Below, piece after piece: positions 10,966 through 21,599 of a DNA stretch of 64,000 nt; positions within the stretch are counted from its first letter, which is position 1; each line of letters opens with the position of its first letter. The DNA is taken from contig CM044320.1 in assembly GCA_024291935.2 (NCBI GenBank), forward strand, positions 29,170,001-29,234,000, read 5' to 3'. A model generated the notes under the pieces. That model was not told where the DNA came from. It made no database searches and saw only the letters and a list, made by a program, of their open reading frames with translations. The translations under genes and the position numbers were made by a program. The DNA is from Okapia johnstoni. Taxonomy: Eukaryota; Chordata; Mammalia; Artiodactyla; Giraffidae.

Positions 10966-12480
10966 AATCTTCAAAGAACATAGTGAATCCGGAGCCCATC
11001 AGGAGATGATGGAGTGCTCGTGTCAGCCACAAGCAAACTTGGACCAATTGAACCATTTTCCTCCTGTTCTCCTAAAAATTTCTTTTGTTAATCCTATTTT
11101 CCTAAAAAGCTAATAATTCAGATGGTGCTAAGATAGCAAGAGCTGTAGATAATGCACACTGGATAGGCAGTTGTGTTGGAACAAGTTCTATTATAAACCA
11201 TCTTAGGACAAGCTGGATACTCTCTTGTGAGATTATTCATTTGTGATCAGAAATAGTGCTCTGTGTCACGTATGAAGTTCCAGAACTGGCAAAGGGAAAA
11301 AAGATCTTCACTATAAGATATTTTACTGGAAAAGGCCAAGTGTTTGATATTTTTGGCCTACAAAGCTGATTAACACAGAAGAATCAAACAACAGATTTAA
11401 TTTTATCCGATTAACCCATGTTAAAAGCACTGAGATAAAGAGATTTTTTTTCTTATTTATTAATGTCTTCAACGTTACCCCTTGTACTTGAAAATAAAAT
11501 GCAAAGTTCAACCTTGTGATTGAAAGATTAGATGAGGCTTGAACCAGTAAAAATAGATTTTTTAAAGGAAAAGTTATTTTGAGTGGAGTGCTAGCTGTAC
11601 TAGACAAATTCAGTCGGGCCTCCTCTTCAGTCTTGTCAAAGCTTAGCACAGTCCAGAAGGCACTAGCATGTATGCCAAAAAATCAAAGCAGCAGCAGTTA
11701 AAAAAAATAAGTGCACTAAGAAATATTAAATGGAAAGCCAATGCCTATAAATAAAAAGGCAAGTGAGCACTAATCAATCATAAGTTACTCTGAACAGAAA
11801 ATAGGAGTTGGAAGGGTAAAAGAGATTTCACATACAACATATGAGACTAGATACAAATGATTTAATTAAACTGCGTTCCTTCTACACAAGACTCCCAATC
11901 TCTAAATGTTAAGAAAAACTGGAGTATAGAAATGCAACGTCTTGCTTTGCAATCTATAGCGGATGAGTAGCAAGGCATATGCCAACAGCAGAAATAGAAG
12001 CAGTTGATGAATCCTGGGTGAGTGGAAGTGTTTCATTATCTGTATCTGTTTCTTGCTATTCATCTCGGCTTTACAGTTCTCACTAAAGGGCCAAACCCCT
12101 TTCCAATCTGAATAATAGCAGCTCTACAAGCTTGGAGTTCAGGTAAAAATCATTAGACAGAATACAAAACTAATTTGCATGCGTATGGAATAAATACAAT
12201 CAAGAATTAAAAATAATTCAATCAGTAAAATAAATCTTGGGGGTTTATCGGATAGAAGGAGCAGAGAGAGAGGAGATTAGTAATTACAAGGTGTGAGGAG
12301 AGGAAAAAGATGAACACAGCTGCCAGCTGGCCAACCACACACACACAAAAAAGGACTTTAACCCTAGACATTGCTTAGTTGACCGTAAAGGCCAGTCTTG
12401 CCTTAGGAAATGGTTTATGTTGCTCAGCAGAATTGGAGACCATATGGCCTTTTTAGCAGGGAACTTGAATCTTTTTGAGT
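10966..12480. other. No gene or repeat recognised
   Basis: This is a 1.5 kb stretch, AT-rich between 11400 and 12250, without a convincing exon or known element. The open frame at 11323-11649 (minus) has no recognisable domain and is probably chance. Confidence 0.5.
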
Positions 12481-12540
12481 AAGAGGTCCCACTCAAACAT
12501 TCAGATTTCAAGAAATAGACTTGAAAGTCGCCAAGAAAGA

Positions 12541-12732
12541 GACTTGAAAGTGAAAGTCACTCAGTCCTGTCTGACTCTTTACCACCCCAGACGATAAAGT
12601 CCATGGAATTCTCCAGGCCAGAATAGTGGAGTGGGTAGCTGTTCCCTTCTCCAGGGGATCTTCCCAATCCAGGGATCGATCCCAGGTCTTCCACATTGCA
12701 GGTGGATTCTTTATCAGCTGAGCCACCAGGGG
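12541..12732 (-). mobile_element. Bov-tA SINE between 37-bp direct repeats
   Basis: The tail at the left ends in repeated 'gaaagt' units and the tRNA-like head is at the right (ggattctttatcagctgagc). The flanks 12481-12517 and 12733-12769 are identical over 37 bp, far longer than the 7-20 bp duplications usual for LINE-mobilised SINEs. Confidence 0.9.
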
Positions 12733-12961
12733 AAGAGGTCCCACTCAAACATTCAGATTTCAAGAAATATATTGATAAGAATATGTTCCACAGACTTCTG
12801 GAGCCATAATTTTATGCCTTGAATTAATTGTAGGTAAGTCAGAAAAAAAATTGAATTATTTTCTTGTATACATTGAGGTTTTAAAATAGAAGGGATTTGA
12901 AGTTTGGGAATTAAAATCTGAGAGCGTTTCTTAGCTTTACCTATCTATCTACCTTATAAAT

Positions 12962-13100
12962 TGGAGAAGGCACTGGCAACCCACTCCAGTACTCTTGCCT
13001 GGAAAATCCCATGGACAGAGGAGTCTGGTGGGCTGCAGTCCATGGGGTTGCTAAGCGTCGGACTTGACTGAGTGACTTCACTTTTTCGGTTTGGTCACTT
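12962..13100 (+). mobile_element. Bov-A monomer (Bov-A2-like)
   Basis: It starts with 'ggagaaggcactggcaaccc' and ends with 'gacttgactgagtgacttca', without a tRNA-like head. It corresponds to one half of a Bov-A2 dimer. The full dimer is seen at 40.4 kb. Confidence 0.85.
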
Positions 13101-13390
13101 TGGGCTAAGGATTAGATCCAGATAAACAATGGGACGTTTGTAACATATTTATTTAGCAAAAATCTGGGAATATAAGCATACACCTTCAATGAAACCAGCC
13201 TGAGATGAAACTTAAAAAAAAAAAATTAGATTCAGACTAAAAATTTTAAGACTCTAAAATTTTCCTTCGGCTTATATTATAATTTACAACTTACAGGAGG
13301 GTATGGCTGCATTTTGTTTTTATGGTTTAAAACAATTAAACATAGCCTCTCTCTGAAAATCAGTTTATGGTGGGGTTTCTCAACCTTGGC

Positions 13391-13598
13391 TTGGTATTCC
13401 CAGGTGGCACAGTGGTAAAGAACCCACTTGCCAATGTGGAAGACATGGATTTGATCCCTGGGTCAGGAATGTTCCCTGGATGAGGAAATGGCAATCCATT
13501 CCAGCATTCTTGCTTGGGAAAGTGGACAGAGAAGCCTGGTGGGATACAGTCTATGGGGTCACAAAGAATTGAACACGACTGAGCATAAGTGCACACAG
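13391..13598 (+). mobile_element. Bov-tA SINE inside MER20
   Basis: The tRNA-like head starts near 13396 (attcccaggtggcacagtgg) and the tail ends with 'attgaacacgactgagcata'. The flanking ccttggc copies at 13384-13390 and 13599-13605 form a 7-bp TSD in MER20. Confidence 0.9.
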
Positions 13599-13747
13599 CC
13601 TTGGCCCTATTGACATTTTGCACCAGATAACGCTTTGTTGTAGAAGGCTACCCTGTCTATTGTAGAATGTTTAGCAATACCCTGACCTCTACCCAGTAGA
13701 TGCTAGTAGTATCACCTCAGTTGTGATAACCAGCGATATCTCCAGTT

Positions 13748-14237
13748 CAGTTGCTCAGTTGTGTCCGACTCTTTGTGACCCCATGGACTGTAGCATGCCA
13801 GGTTTCCCTGTCCATCACCAACTCCCAGAGCTTGCTCAAACTCATGTCCATTGAGTCGGTGATGCTATCCAACCATCTCATCCTCTGTCGTCCCCTTCTC
13901 CTCCTGCCTTCAATCTTTCCCAGCATCAGAGTCTTTTGCAGTGAGTCAGTTCTTTGCATCAGGTGGCCAAAGTATTGGAGTTTCAGCTTCAGCATCAGTC
14001 CTTCCAGTGAATATTCAGGACTGATTTCCTTTAGGATTGGCTAGTTTGATCTCCTTGCAGTCTAAGGAACTCTCACGAGTCTTCTCCAACACCACAGTTC
14101 AAAAGCATCAATTCTTCAGCACTCAGCTTTCTTCTCCGTCCAACTCTCACATCCATACATGACTACTGGAAAAACCATAGTTTTGACAAGACGGACTTTT
14201 GTTGGCAAAGTAATGTCTCTGCTTTTTAATATGCTGT
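13748..14237 (-). mobile_element. BovB 3' end, left half of a composite insertion
   Basis: The BovB 3' tail sits at the left (cagttgctcagttgtgtccg) and coding sequence to the right, truncated at 'ttttaatatgctgt'. It is joined directly to a Bov-tA of opposite orientation. The shared outer 9-bp repeat tctccagtt is at 13739-13747 and 14407-14415. Confidence 0.85.
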
Positions 14238-14406
14238 TCAGCTATTAAAGAATACACCTGCAGTGTGGGAGACCTGGATTTGATCACTGGTTTGGGAAGA
14301 TCCCCTGGAGAAGGGAAAGGCTACCCACCCCAGTATTCTGACCTAGAGAATTCCATGGACTGTATAGTCCAAGGGGTTACAAAGAGTCAGACACAACTAA
14401 GTGATG
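14238..14406 (+). mobile_element. Bov-tA, right half of a composite insertion
   Basis: The copy lacks the first ~15 bp of the head (starts 'tcagctattaaagaataca') and ends 'agtcagacacaactaagtga'. It has no TSD of its own at its left end; the only duplication found encloses it together with the BovB piece. Confidence 0.85.
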
Positions 14407-14466
14407 TCTCCAGTTATTGCCAAGTGTCCCCTGAGTGGCAAAATCTCCTTTAGTTGAGAATCACTG

Positions 14467-15157
14467 GTCTCTATATCTTACTAGAAAGTCAAGCAAATCT
14501 ATGTTATAAAATGGCTCCCCGGATGGCATATGAACTTAATTATTTGAAAAAAAAATCACTAATCTAGGTTTAAAGTGAATTTTTAAGAACAGTGTGAATG
14601 ATTAAACAAATTAAAATATGGTTGAGAAAATTTTCTTTAGCAAAGGCAAAAAAACCTCAGATGGAATTCCCAGTATGAAATGTGGTTGGTCACTCAGAAC
14701 CTGTCCTGTTTTGGGCTGTCCCCTTTCCTTACTGATTTCTATGGGCTAAAGTCTCTGAATTCCAGGCGTACCTGCATGCCTTCAAATGAGACAATCTCTG
14801 AGAACCTAGTATTTTTCCCCCTTGGGGAAGCTAGATTTTCCCCTTCCTCCATCACTGGCGCAGGGAACTGTCATCAGAAAACCACCCTGTTCCTTTTCCT
14901 TGTTGCTGGGCAAATATGCCATCTATGGAGACACTCAAGACTTTCCTTCTGCTTATTCTTGGTAATAAAGGTTGCTATGATTGCTGTATTCTCAGTTTAG
15001 TAATGAATATGCTCTGATCTGTTTAATACTCAAAAGGTGCCATTTCACTGAAAGCTTTCCCTCTGTCCCAGCTTGTGTCTGAGAGCTGACTGACTGTAGT
15101 TAGAAAAACACAGCCCCCTTTTCTATTTCCCTGCCTAGAGATTTTATGCTTCCTCTG
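14467..15157. other. No gene or repeat recognised
   Basis: This is mixed sequence. The 106-residue frame at 14680-15000 (+) shows no domain, and no flanking splice signals make it convincing as an exon. Confidence 0.5.
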
Positions 15158-15375
15158 CTCCCTGGTGGCTCAGCTGTAAAGAATTTGCCTGCAATGCAGG
15201 AGCCGCAGGGAGACACAGGTTTGATCCCTGGGTCAGGAAGATCCCCTGGAGAAGAGCATGACAACTCATTCCAGTGTTCTTGCCTGGAGAATCCCATGGA
15301 CAGAGGAGCCTGGTGGGCTATAGTCCATGGGGTTGTAAAGAGTTGGATAGGACTCAAGCGACTTAGCATGTTGCC
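15158..15375 (+). mobile_element. Bov-tA SINE
   Basis: The head is 'ctccctggtggctcagctgt' and the copy runs through 'cctgggtcaggaagatcccc' to the tail 'caagcgacttagcatg'. It is near full length. Confidence 0.9.
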
Positions 15376-15744
15376 CTTCACTCACTCGGCTGATTTTGGA
15401 CCCTCTCGGAATATTATTAGCAGCAGGAAAATGAGGAGCCAAAGGGAACCGAAAAGGTTGACTTGACTGATGCTATTGTTGAGGGGTGTCATTCCTTTCT
15501 GGGCTTCCTTGTCTTAGGGTGCTCTCTGTGAGTTCTGTGGGGATCCCAAGAGTCTTGACTCTGATCCCAGAGTCAAGCATTTGGCTCTGGCTGTTTGCTT
15601 GCTCACTCCTTCCTTAACCCCTAGGTGTGTGGTGGGGCTTTGCCTTTCCAGGAGGTTCTCTTAGCTGAATCTAAGGCAATACCAGTCTGGTTCTCTCTTG
15701 GATCGCTCACGTCTGGAAAGAAGGAAATGCCCATGTGTTCTTTT
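15376..15744. other. No gene recognised; short perfect hairpin
   Basis: The only structure seen is a 10-bp perfect inverted repeat, cttgactctg at 15554-15563 and cagagtcaag at 15568-15577, with a 4-nt loop. No U-tract or gene is associated with it. Confidence 0.5.
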
Positions 15745-15947
15745 CCTTATTTATTTCACTGCATCAGGTGTTAATTCCAGAAACAGGATCTTTCATCATG
15801 GTACACAGGCTTCTCTCTAGTTGTGGCACGTGGGTTCAGTAGTTGCTCCTTGGTATGTGGACTCTTAGTTCCTCAGCCACAGATGGAACCTGTGTCCCCT
15901 GCGATGGAAGGTGGATTCTTAACCACTGGACCACCAGGGAAGTCCTA
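15745..15947 (-). mobile_element. CHR-type SINE, partial
   Basis: The element contains 'cttctctctagttgtggcac' and ends 'cactggaccaccagggaagt', the antisense of the tRNA-like head. The A-tail side is short. Confidence 0.85.
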
Positions 15948-16114
15948 AAGTAGACTTTTCAAAAAGTTAAAAGCATAATTGTGATACAAATATGCAGTGA
16001 ACACCTGTCAATGGTTTACGTTTCCCATAAATGAGCAATGAAGATGAGAGATGGGTCAATTGGAGACAGAGATGCTGAAATATTAACCCCCAAATTTAAT
16101 ATAGTTTACTAAAA

Positions 16115-16430
16115 GAAGATCCAACAAGTCCATCCTAAAGGAAATCAGTCCTGCATATTCCTTGGAAGGACTGATGTTGAAGCTGAAACTCCAATACTTT
16201 GGCCACCTGATGAGAAGAACTGACTCATTGGAAAAGACCCTGATTCTGGGAAAGATGAAGGCAGGAGGAGAAGGGGATGACAGAGGACTAGATGGCTGGA
16301 TGGCATCACTGACTCTATGGACATGAGTGAGTAAGCTCCGGGAGTTGGTGATGAACAGGGAAGCCTGGCGTGCTGCAGTCCATGGGGTCATAAAGAGTCG
16401 GACATGACTGAGTGACTGAACTGAACTGAT
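16115..16430 (+). mobile_element. BovB 3' end
   Basis: It runs from 'gatccaacaagtccatccta' to the tail 'gtgactgaactgaactgatg'. It is 5' truncated, with only the end of the C-terminal coding region and the 3' UTR. Confidence 0.9.
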
Positions 16431-16665
16431 GGAAGAAAGAATATAGAAATCAGATACAAAAGTTAGGTACAAAACCGGCTGATGTCCTGCAGCACAATGA
16501 AATGGTACCCTTTAGGATTATTTTTTTTTTACTGGGAAGAAATCATTTGCATCTTTCCTGGACAAAAGTTATTTGTAATGTATCAGTCTTCTACCAGTTA
16601 ATATCTAATTTCACAGGTTCTGGTCCCCATGCTATAGTAAAGAGGAAAGTTGCCTCTCTGTAGAG

Positions 16666-16885
16666 CAGAGGTAGGCAAACCACAGTAGGCCCAGGAAAGC
16701 CAGGCTAGTTTTTATTCACAAAGTTTTATTGCAACATGGCTACAGGCATTCTCTTGTGCATTGCATGTGGCTGCTGTCACATGGCTATGGATGACAGAGA
16801 GACCACATATAGCTCACAAGGACCTGAATATTTAATATTTACTGGATGGACTTTTGCAAAAGAAGGTTGTTGACTTCAGCTGTAA
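16666..16885. mobile_element. hAT-Charlie type fossil (MER58-like)
   Basis: The sequence opens with 'agaggtaggcaaaccacagt', passes 'caaagttttattgcaacatg', and closes with 'gttgttgactt'. A second copy of the same family lies at 50.8 kb. The MER58 name is from memory. Confidence 0.65.
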
Positions 16886-17097
16886 GGCATCAGATAACCT
16901 GTAGGTGGACTTGATCCACCACCCTTCCAGATGACTTTGAAAGTGCACAGAGTAATCTTTTTGCTGTAACTCCAAATTTTGGATAATTTTTCTTAATATA
17001 ACCTTGATATGAGTGAGGGACTAAAAGTTGCAAAACAGATTTTAACCATCTCTTTTTTCATTTGTAAAACATTAATTATTTCTAATTTTATTGCAAT

Positions 17098-17335
17098 GTC
17101 CCTGATAGCTCAGTTGGTGAAAAATCTGCCTGCAATGCAGGAGACCCCAGTTTGATTCCTGGGTTGGGAAGATTCACTAGAGAAGGGATAGGCTACCCAC
17201 TCCAGTATTCTTGAGCTTCTCTTGTGGCTCAGCTATAAAGAATCCGCCTGCAATGCAGGAGACCTGGGTTCAATCCCTGGGTTATGAAGATCCCCTGGAA
17301 AAGGGAAAGGCTACCCACTCCAGTATTCTGACCTG
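17098..17335 (+). mobile_element. Tandem pair of Bov-tA heads
   Basis: Two tRNA-like units follow each other in the same orientation, 17098-17212 and 17213-17335. Each starts with a gctcag-type A-box region and ends 'ctacccactccagtattct'. Neither carries the usual BovB-like tail. Dimers of this layout are, as I recall, a known Bov-tA variant. Confidence 0.85.
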
Positions 17336-18124
17336 TTTTGCTGTATTTGTTCACTTGTTTTGTTTTCTGGATTCCCTATATAAGTGAAATCAGACAGGGT
17401 TTGTCTTTCTCTGTCTGATATTTCATTTAGCATAATACCCTCTAGGCCCATCCATGTTTCATTCTTTCCTTTTGACTGAGCAATATCCTATTGTATATAT
17501 GTATGTATGTATGTGTGTGAATATGTACATATATGTATATATAGGTATATGTCATATGTTTACCCTTTGATCAATTGATAGGCAATTATATTACTTCCAC
17601 ATCTTGGCTATTGTAAATATCACTGAAATGAACATAGAATTGTGTATATCTTTTCTAAGTAGTGTTTTTGTCTTCTTCTGATTAAAAATCCAGGAGCAGA
17701 ATTGCTGGATCATATGATAGTTCTATTTTTACTTTTTAAGGCATTTGCCCTACTGTGTTTTATATGGCTGTACCAATTTGCATTCCCACCAGCAGTGCAT
17801 GGGGGCTCGTTTTTCTCCATATCCTCACCAGCACTTGTTATTTGTTGCCTTTTTGATAATAGCCTTTCTGACAGGTGTGAGGTGATATCTCACTGTGGGT
17901 TTGATTTGCATTTCCCTGATGATATGTGATGCTGTGCACCTTTTAATGGGCCTATTGGCCATCTGTGTGTCTTCTTTGGAAAAATGTTTAACAGATTCTC
18001 TGCTTACTTTTTAATGGGGTTGGTTTTTTTTTTTTGATATTGAGTTATATATGTTCTTTGTTTTTTTTGGATATTACCCTCTTATCAGATATATTGTTTA
18101 CAGATATTCTTTCCCATTCAGTAT

Positions 18125-18625
18125 GTGACCTTTGTGATCTATTGTTGTGATCCCAAGGGAACATTTCATGCAAAGATGGGCACAATAAAGGACAGAAATG
18201 GTATGGACTTAACAGAAGCAGGAGACAGCAAGAAGAGGTGGCAAGAATACACAGAAGAACTATACAAAAAAGATCTTCATAAACCAGATAATCACGATGG
18301 TGTGATCACTCACCTAGAGCCAGACATCCTGGGATGTGAAGTCAAGTGGGCCTTAGGAAGCATGACTACAAACAAAGCTAGTGGAGGTGATGGAATTCCA
18401 GTTGAGCTATTTCACATCCTAAAAGATGATGCTGTGAAAGTTCTGTGCTCAATATGCCAGCAAATCTGGAAAACTCAGCAGTGGCCACAGGACTGGAAAA
18501 GGTCAGTTTTCATTCCAATCCCTAAGAAAGGCAATGCCAAAGAATGCTCAAACTACTGCACAATTGCACTCATCTCACAGGCTAGTAAAGTAATGCTCAA
18601 AATTCTCCACGTCAGGCTTCAATAG
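18125..18625 (+). pseudogene. BovB RT N-terminal region, relic
   Basis: This is a 166-residue frame. The first ~9 residues come from the L1 host across the junction. The rest holds KDRNGMDLTEAGDSKKRWQE, NKASGGDGIPVELFHILK and SVFIPIPKKGNAKECSNY, the segment upstream of the RT palm. It stops at a TAG 3 bp before the next open frame. In related copies the reading frame continues here, so this looks like a point nonsense mutation. Confidence 0.9.
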
Positions 18626-19850
18626 TATGTGAACCATGAACTTCCAGATGTTCCAGCTGGATTTAGAAAAGGCAGAGGAACCAGAGATCAAATTGCCAAC
18701 ATCTGTTGGATCATCAAAGAAGCAAGAGAATTCCAGAAAAATATCTACTTGTGGTTTATTGACTATGCCAAAGCCTTTGACTGTGTGGATCACAATAAAT
18801 TGTGGAAAATTCTGAAAGAGATGGGAATACCATACCACCTGACCTGCCTCTTGAGAAATCTGTATGCAGGTCAGGAAGTAACATTTAGAACTGGACATGG
18901 AACAACAGACTGGTTCCAAATAGGGAAAGGAGAACGTCAAGGCTGTATATTGTCATCTTGCTTATTTAACTTATATGCAGAGTACATCATGAGAAGTGCT
19001 GGGCTGGAGGAAGCACACACTGGAATCAAGATTGCCGGGAGAAATATCAATAACCTCAGATATGCAGATGACACCACCCTTATTGCAGAAAGCGAAGAAG
19101 AACTAAAGAGCCTCTTGATGAAAGTGAAAAGGAGAGTGAAAAAGTTGGCTTAAAGCTCAACATTCAGAAAACTAAGATCATGGCATCTTGTCCCATCACT
19201 TCATGGCAAATAGATGGGGAAACAGTGGAAACAATGGCTGACTTTTTTGGGGGGGCTCCAAAATCACTGCAGATGGTGACTGCAGCCATGAAATTAAAAG
19301 ACACTTACTCACTGGAAGGAAAGTTATGATCAACCTAGACAGCATACTGAAAAGCAGAGACATTACTCTGCCAACAAAGGTCCATCTAGTCAAGGCTATG
19401 GTTTTTCCAGTGGTCATATATGGATATGAGAGTTGGACAATGAAGAAAGCTGAGCGCTGAAGAACTGATGCTTTTGAACTGTGGTGTTGGAGAAGACTCT
19501 TGAGAGTCCCTTGGACTGCAAGGAGATCCAACCAGTCCATCCTAAAGGAGATCAGTCCTGAGTGTTCATTGGAAGGACTGATGCTGGAGCTGAAACTCCA
19601 ATACTTTGGCCACCTGATGTGAAGAACTGACTCAGTGGAAAAGACCCTGATGCTGGGAAGGATTTAGGGCAGGAGGAGAAGGGGACAACAGGATGAGATG
19701 GCTGGATGGCATCACCGACTCAGTGGACATGAGTTTGAGTAAACTCCAGGAGTTGGCGATGGACAGGGAGGTCTGGCGTGCTGCAGTCCATTGGATCTTA
19801 AGGAGTCGGACACAACTGAGTGACTGAACTGACTGACTGACTGACTGATG
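18148..19850 (+). mobile_element. BovB (RTE) LINE, 5'-truncated, 1.7 kb
   Basis: The insertion begins at 'cccaagggaacatttcatgc', within the region before the RT palm, and ends in a 3' tail with four 'gact' units (19835-19850). It contains the RT N-terminal region, the palm and the C-terminal region, but neither endonuclease nor 5' UTR. Frame breaks include a TAG at 18622-18624 and a break after the palm at 19150. The host is a minus-strand L1 whose sequence resumes at 'ggtttcctttgctgtgcaga'. No TSD longer than about 4 bp was visible. Confidence 0.95.
18629..19153 (+). pseudogene. BovB reverse transcriptase core, relic
   Basis: The 174-residue palm region has FIDYAKAFDCVDH at residues 43-55, a GERQGCILSS block at 101-110 (V to E and P to S compared with the copy at 8 kb), and YADD at 145-148. 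It is in the same frame as the segment upstream, from which a TAG separates it. The frame ends at MKVKRRVKKLA, exactly as in the other large copy, while homologous coding sequence continues in another frame (KLNIQKTKIMAS region). Confidence 0.95.
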
Positions 19851-20240
19851 GTTTCCTTTGCTGTGCAGAAACTTTTAGTTTGCTGTAGTCCTATTTATTT
19901 TTGCTTTTGTTTCCCTTGCCTGAGACATATTCAATAAAGTATTGCTAACACCCATGTTGTAATGCCTATGTTTTCTTCTAGAAGTTTTATGGTTTCTGGT
20001 CTTACTTTTAAGTCTTCAATCCATTATGGATTTACTTATATGCATGGTGTGAGAGAGGTAGTCTAGTTTTTGTTCTTTTGCATTTCTGTTCAGTTTTCCC
20101 AACTTCATTTACGAAGAGACTTTTTCCCCCCTCATTGTATAATCTTGCCTCCTTTGTCAAAGACTAACTTCCCATACAAGATCTATATGTTTGTTTTTGT
20201 GTGAGTACCATACTTATTTCATTACTGTAACTTCTTGGTA

Positions 20241-20385
20241 ATGGCTTCCCAGGTGGTGAAGTGGTAAAGAACCCACCTGCCAAAACAGGAGACATGAGAG
20301 ATGTGGGTTCGATCCCTGGGTAGGGAAGATTCCCTGGAGAAGAAAATGGCAACCCACTCCAATATTCATGCCTGGAGAACCCCAT
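20241..20385 (+). mobile_element. Bov-tA lacking its 3' tail
   Basis: It begins at 'ggcttcccaggtggtgaagt' and stops at 'gagaaccccatgg', where L1 sequence (aaatcagggagtataatagc) resumes. The BovB-like tail needed for normal priming is absent and no TSD is evident. Confidence 0.85.
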
Positions 20386-20579
20386 GGAAATCAGGGAGTA
20401 TAATAGCTCTAGCTTTGTTCTTCTTTCTCAAGATTGTCTTGGTTATTAGGGGTCTTTTGTGTTTCCATGCAAATTTAAAATTATTTGTTCTAATTCTGTG
20501 AAAAATGGCAATGGTGTTTTGAAAGGGATTGTATTGAATCTATAGATTGCTTTGGGTAGTATGGTCATTTTAGCAATAT

Positions 20580-20816
20580 TCAGTTCAGTTCAGTCTCTCA
20601 GTCGTGTCCGACTTTTTGCGACCCCATGAACTTCAGCACGCCAGGCCTCCCCGTCCATCACCAACTCCTTGAGTCCACCCAAACCCATGTCCATCAAGTC
20701 GGTGATGCCATCCAACCATCTCATCCTCTGTCATCCCCTTCTCCTCCTGCCCTCAATCTTTCCCAGCATCAGGGTCTTTTCCAGTGAGTCAGCTCTTCAC
20801 ATCAGGTGGCCAAAGT
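20580..20816 (-). mobile_element. BovB 3'-end fragment inside L1
   Basis: The element runs from 'tcagttcagttcagtctctc' to 'tcaggtggccaaagt'. The L1 sequence on either side (tttagcaatatt / aattcttccaattc) is collinear. The break point fits the L1 consensus with little or no target duplication. Confidence 0.9.
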
Positions 20817-21124
20817 TAATTCTTCCAATTCTTAAGCATAGTATATCTTTCCATCTGTTTGTATTATCTTCAATCTCATTTGTCAGTATCTGTAGTTATC
20901 TGAATATGGGTTTTTTACCCCCTTCGTTAGATTTATTCCTAAGTGATTTACTCCTTTTGATGTGATTCTAAGTGTAATTTTTTCCTAATTTCTCCTTCTG
21001 ATCATTCATCGTTAGTGTATAGACATGCAACAGGTTTCTGAGAGACAAAAGGCAATTAAAACCACTTGGGAAATTCTTTTAAAAATTACTGATAATGTGT
21101 AAAAATATAAAATTAATTTAGAAT

Positions 21125-21592
21125 GTGTATTGGTTTACAATTGCTGCTTTGACAAACTACTGCAAACAAGGGCTTAGAACAACACAGATTTATTCTGTTA
21201 ATAGTTTTGGAGGTCAGAAGTCCAAAATGTATCTCCTAAAACTTAAATCAAGGACTGTGTTTTTTTTGGACATTCTAGGGGAGGGTTTGCTCCTTGTCTT
21301 TTTCAGCTTCTAGGGACTGTCTGTATTCCTTTGCTCCTTGGCTCCTCACTGCAGTATCTGCTTCTGTCATCACATCTTCTCTAAATTCGATCCCGTTTCC
21401 CCCATCCTATAAGAATGCTCATGATTACGTTGGGCCCACCCACATAGTCTGGAATAACCTCATCTCAAGATTTAATTTAATTCCATCTGCAGAATCCCTC
21501 TCTCCACTTAAAGTAACATATTCACAGATTTCCAGAATTGGGACATGGACATCTTTGGGGATGAGAGGATGGAGAGGCATTATTCTATCACA
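21125..21592 (-). mobile_element. MaLR-type solo LTR (MLT1-like)
   Basis: In antisense it starts 'tgtattggtttacaattgct' and ends 'attctatcaca'. The cctcatctcaagatttaatt block at 21458 corresponds to the LTR middle. The 4-mer aatg adjoins both ends, consistent with a 5-bp duplication. Only the LTR is left; there are no viral genes. Confidence 0.75.
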
Positions 21593-21599
21593 AATGTTT

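Larger units (their letters stand above)
13373..14466 (-). mobile_element. MER20 (hAT) fossil broken by two insertions
   Basis: Three collinear pieces make up one MER20-like DNA transposon in reverse orientation: 13373-13390 (ggggtttctcaaccttggc side), 13606-13738 (cctattgacattttgcacca) and 14416-14466 (ending gagaatcactg). The gaps are a Bov-tA (13391-13598) and a BovB/Bov-tA composite (13748-14406). MER20 is non-autonomous and old. Confidence 0.8.
17336..21035 (-). mobile_element. L1 LINE (L1MA-like) with three later insertions
   Basis: The plus strand is antisense L1: 'tttagcataataccctctag' near 17437, 'caggtgtgaggtgatatctc' near 17871, 'gtttcctttgctgtgcagaa' at 19850, and 'attgaatctatagattgctt' near 20531. 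The L1 pieces are collinear across a BovB (18148-19845), a Bov-tA (20241-20385) and a BovB tail (20580-20816). ORF2 is not open. A (GTAT)n-like run lies at 17495-17550. Confidence 0.85.

Noticed and set aside
15554..15577. 10-bp perfect hairpin as a terminator or small RNA
   Set aside because: Factor-independent terminators do not apply in this genome, the stem is too short for a microRNA precursor, and no associated transcript signal is visible.
17098..17335. Tandem Bov-tA heads as a novel dimeric SINE
   Set aside because: I recall similar dimeric Bov-tA variants from other ruminant loci, so novelty is unlikely.
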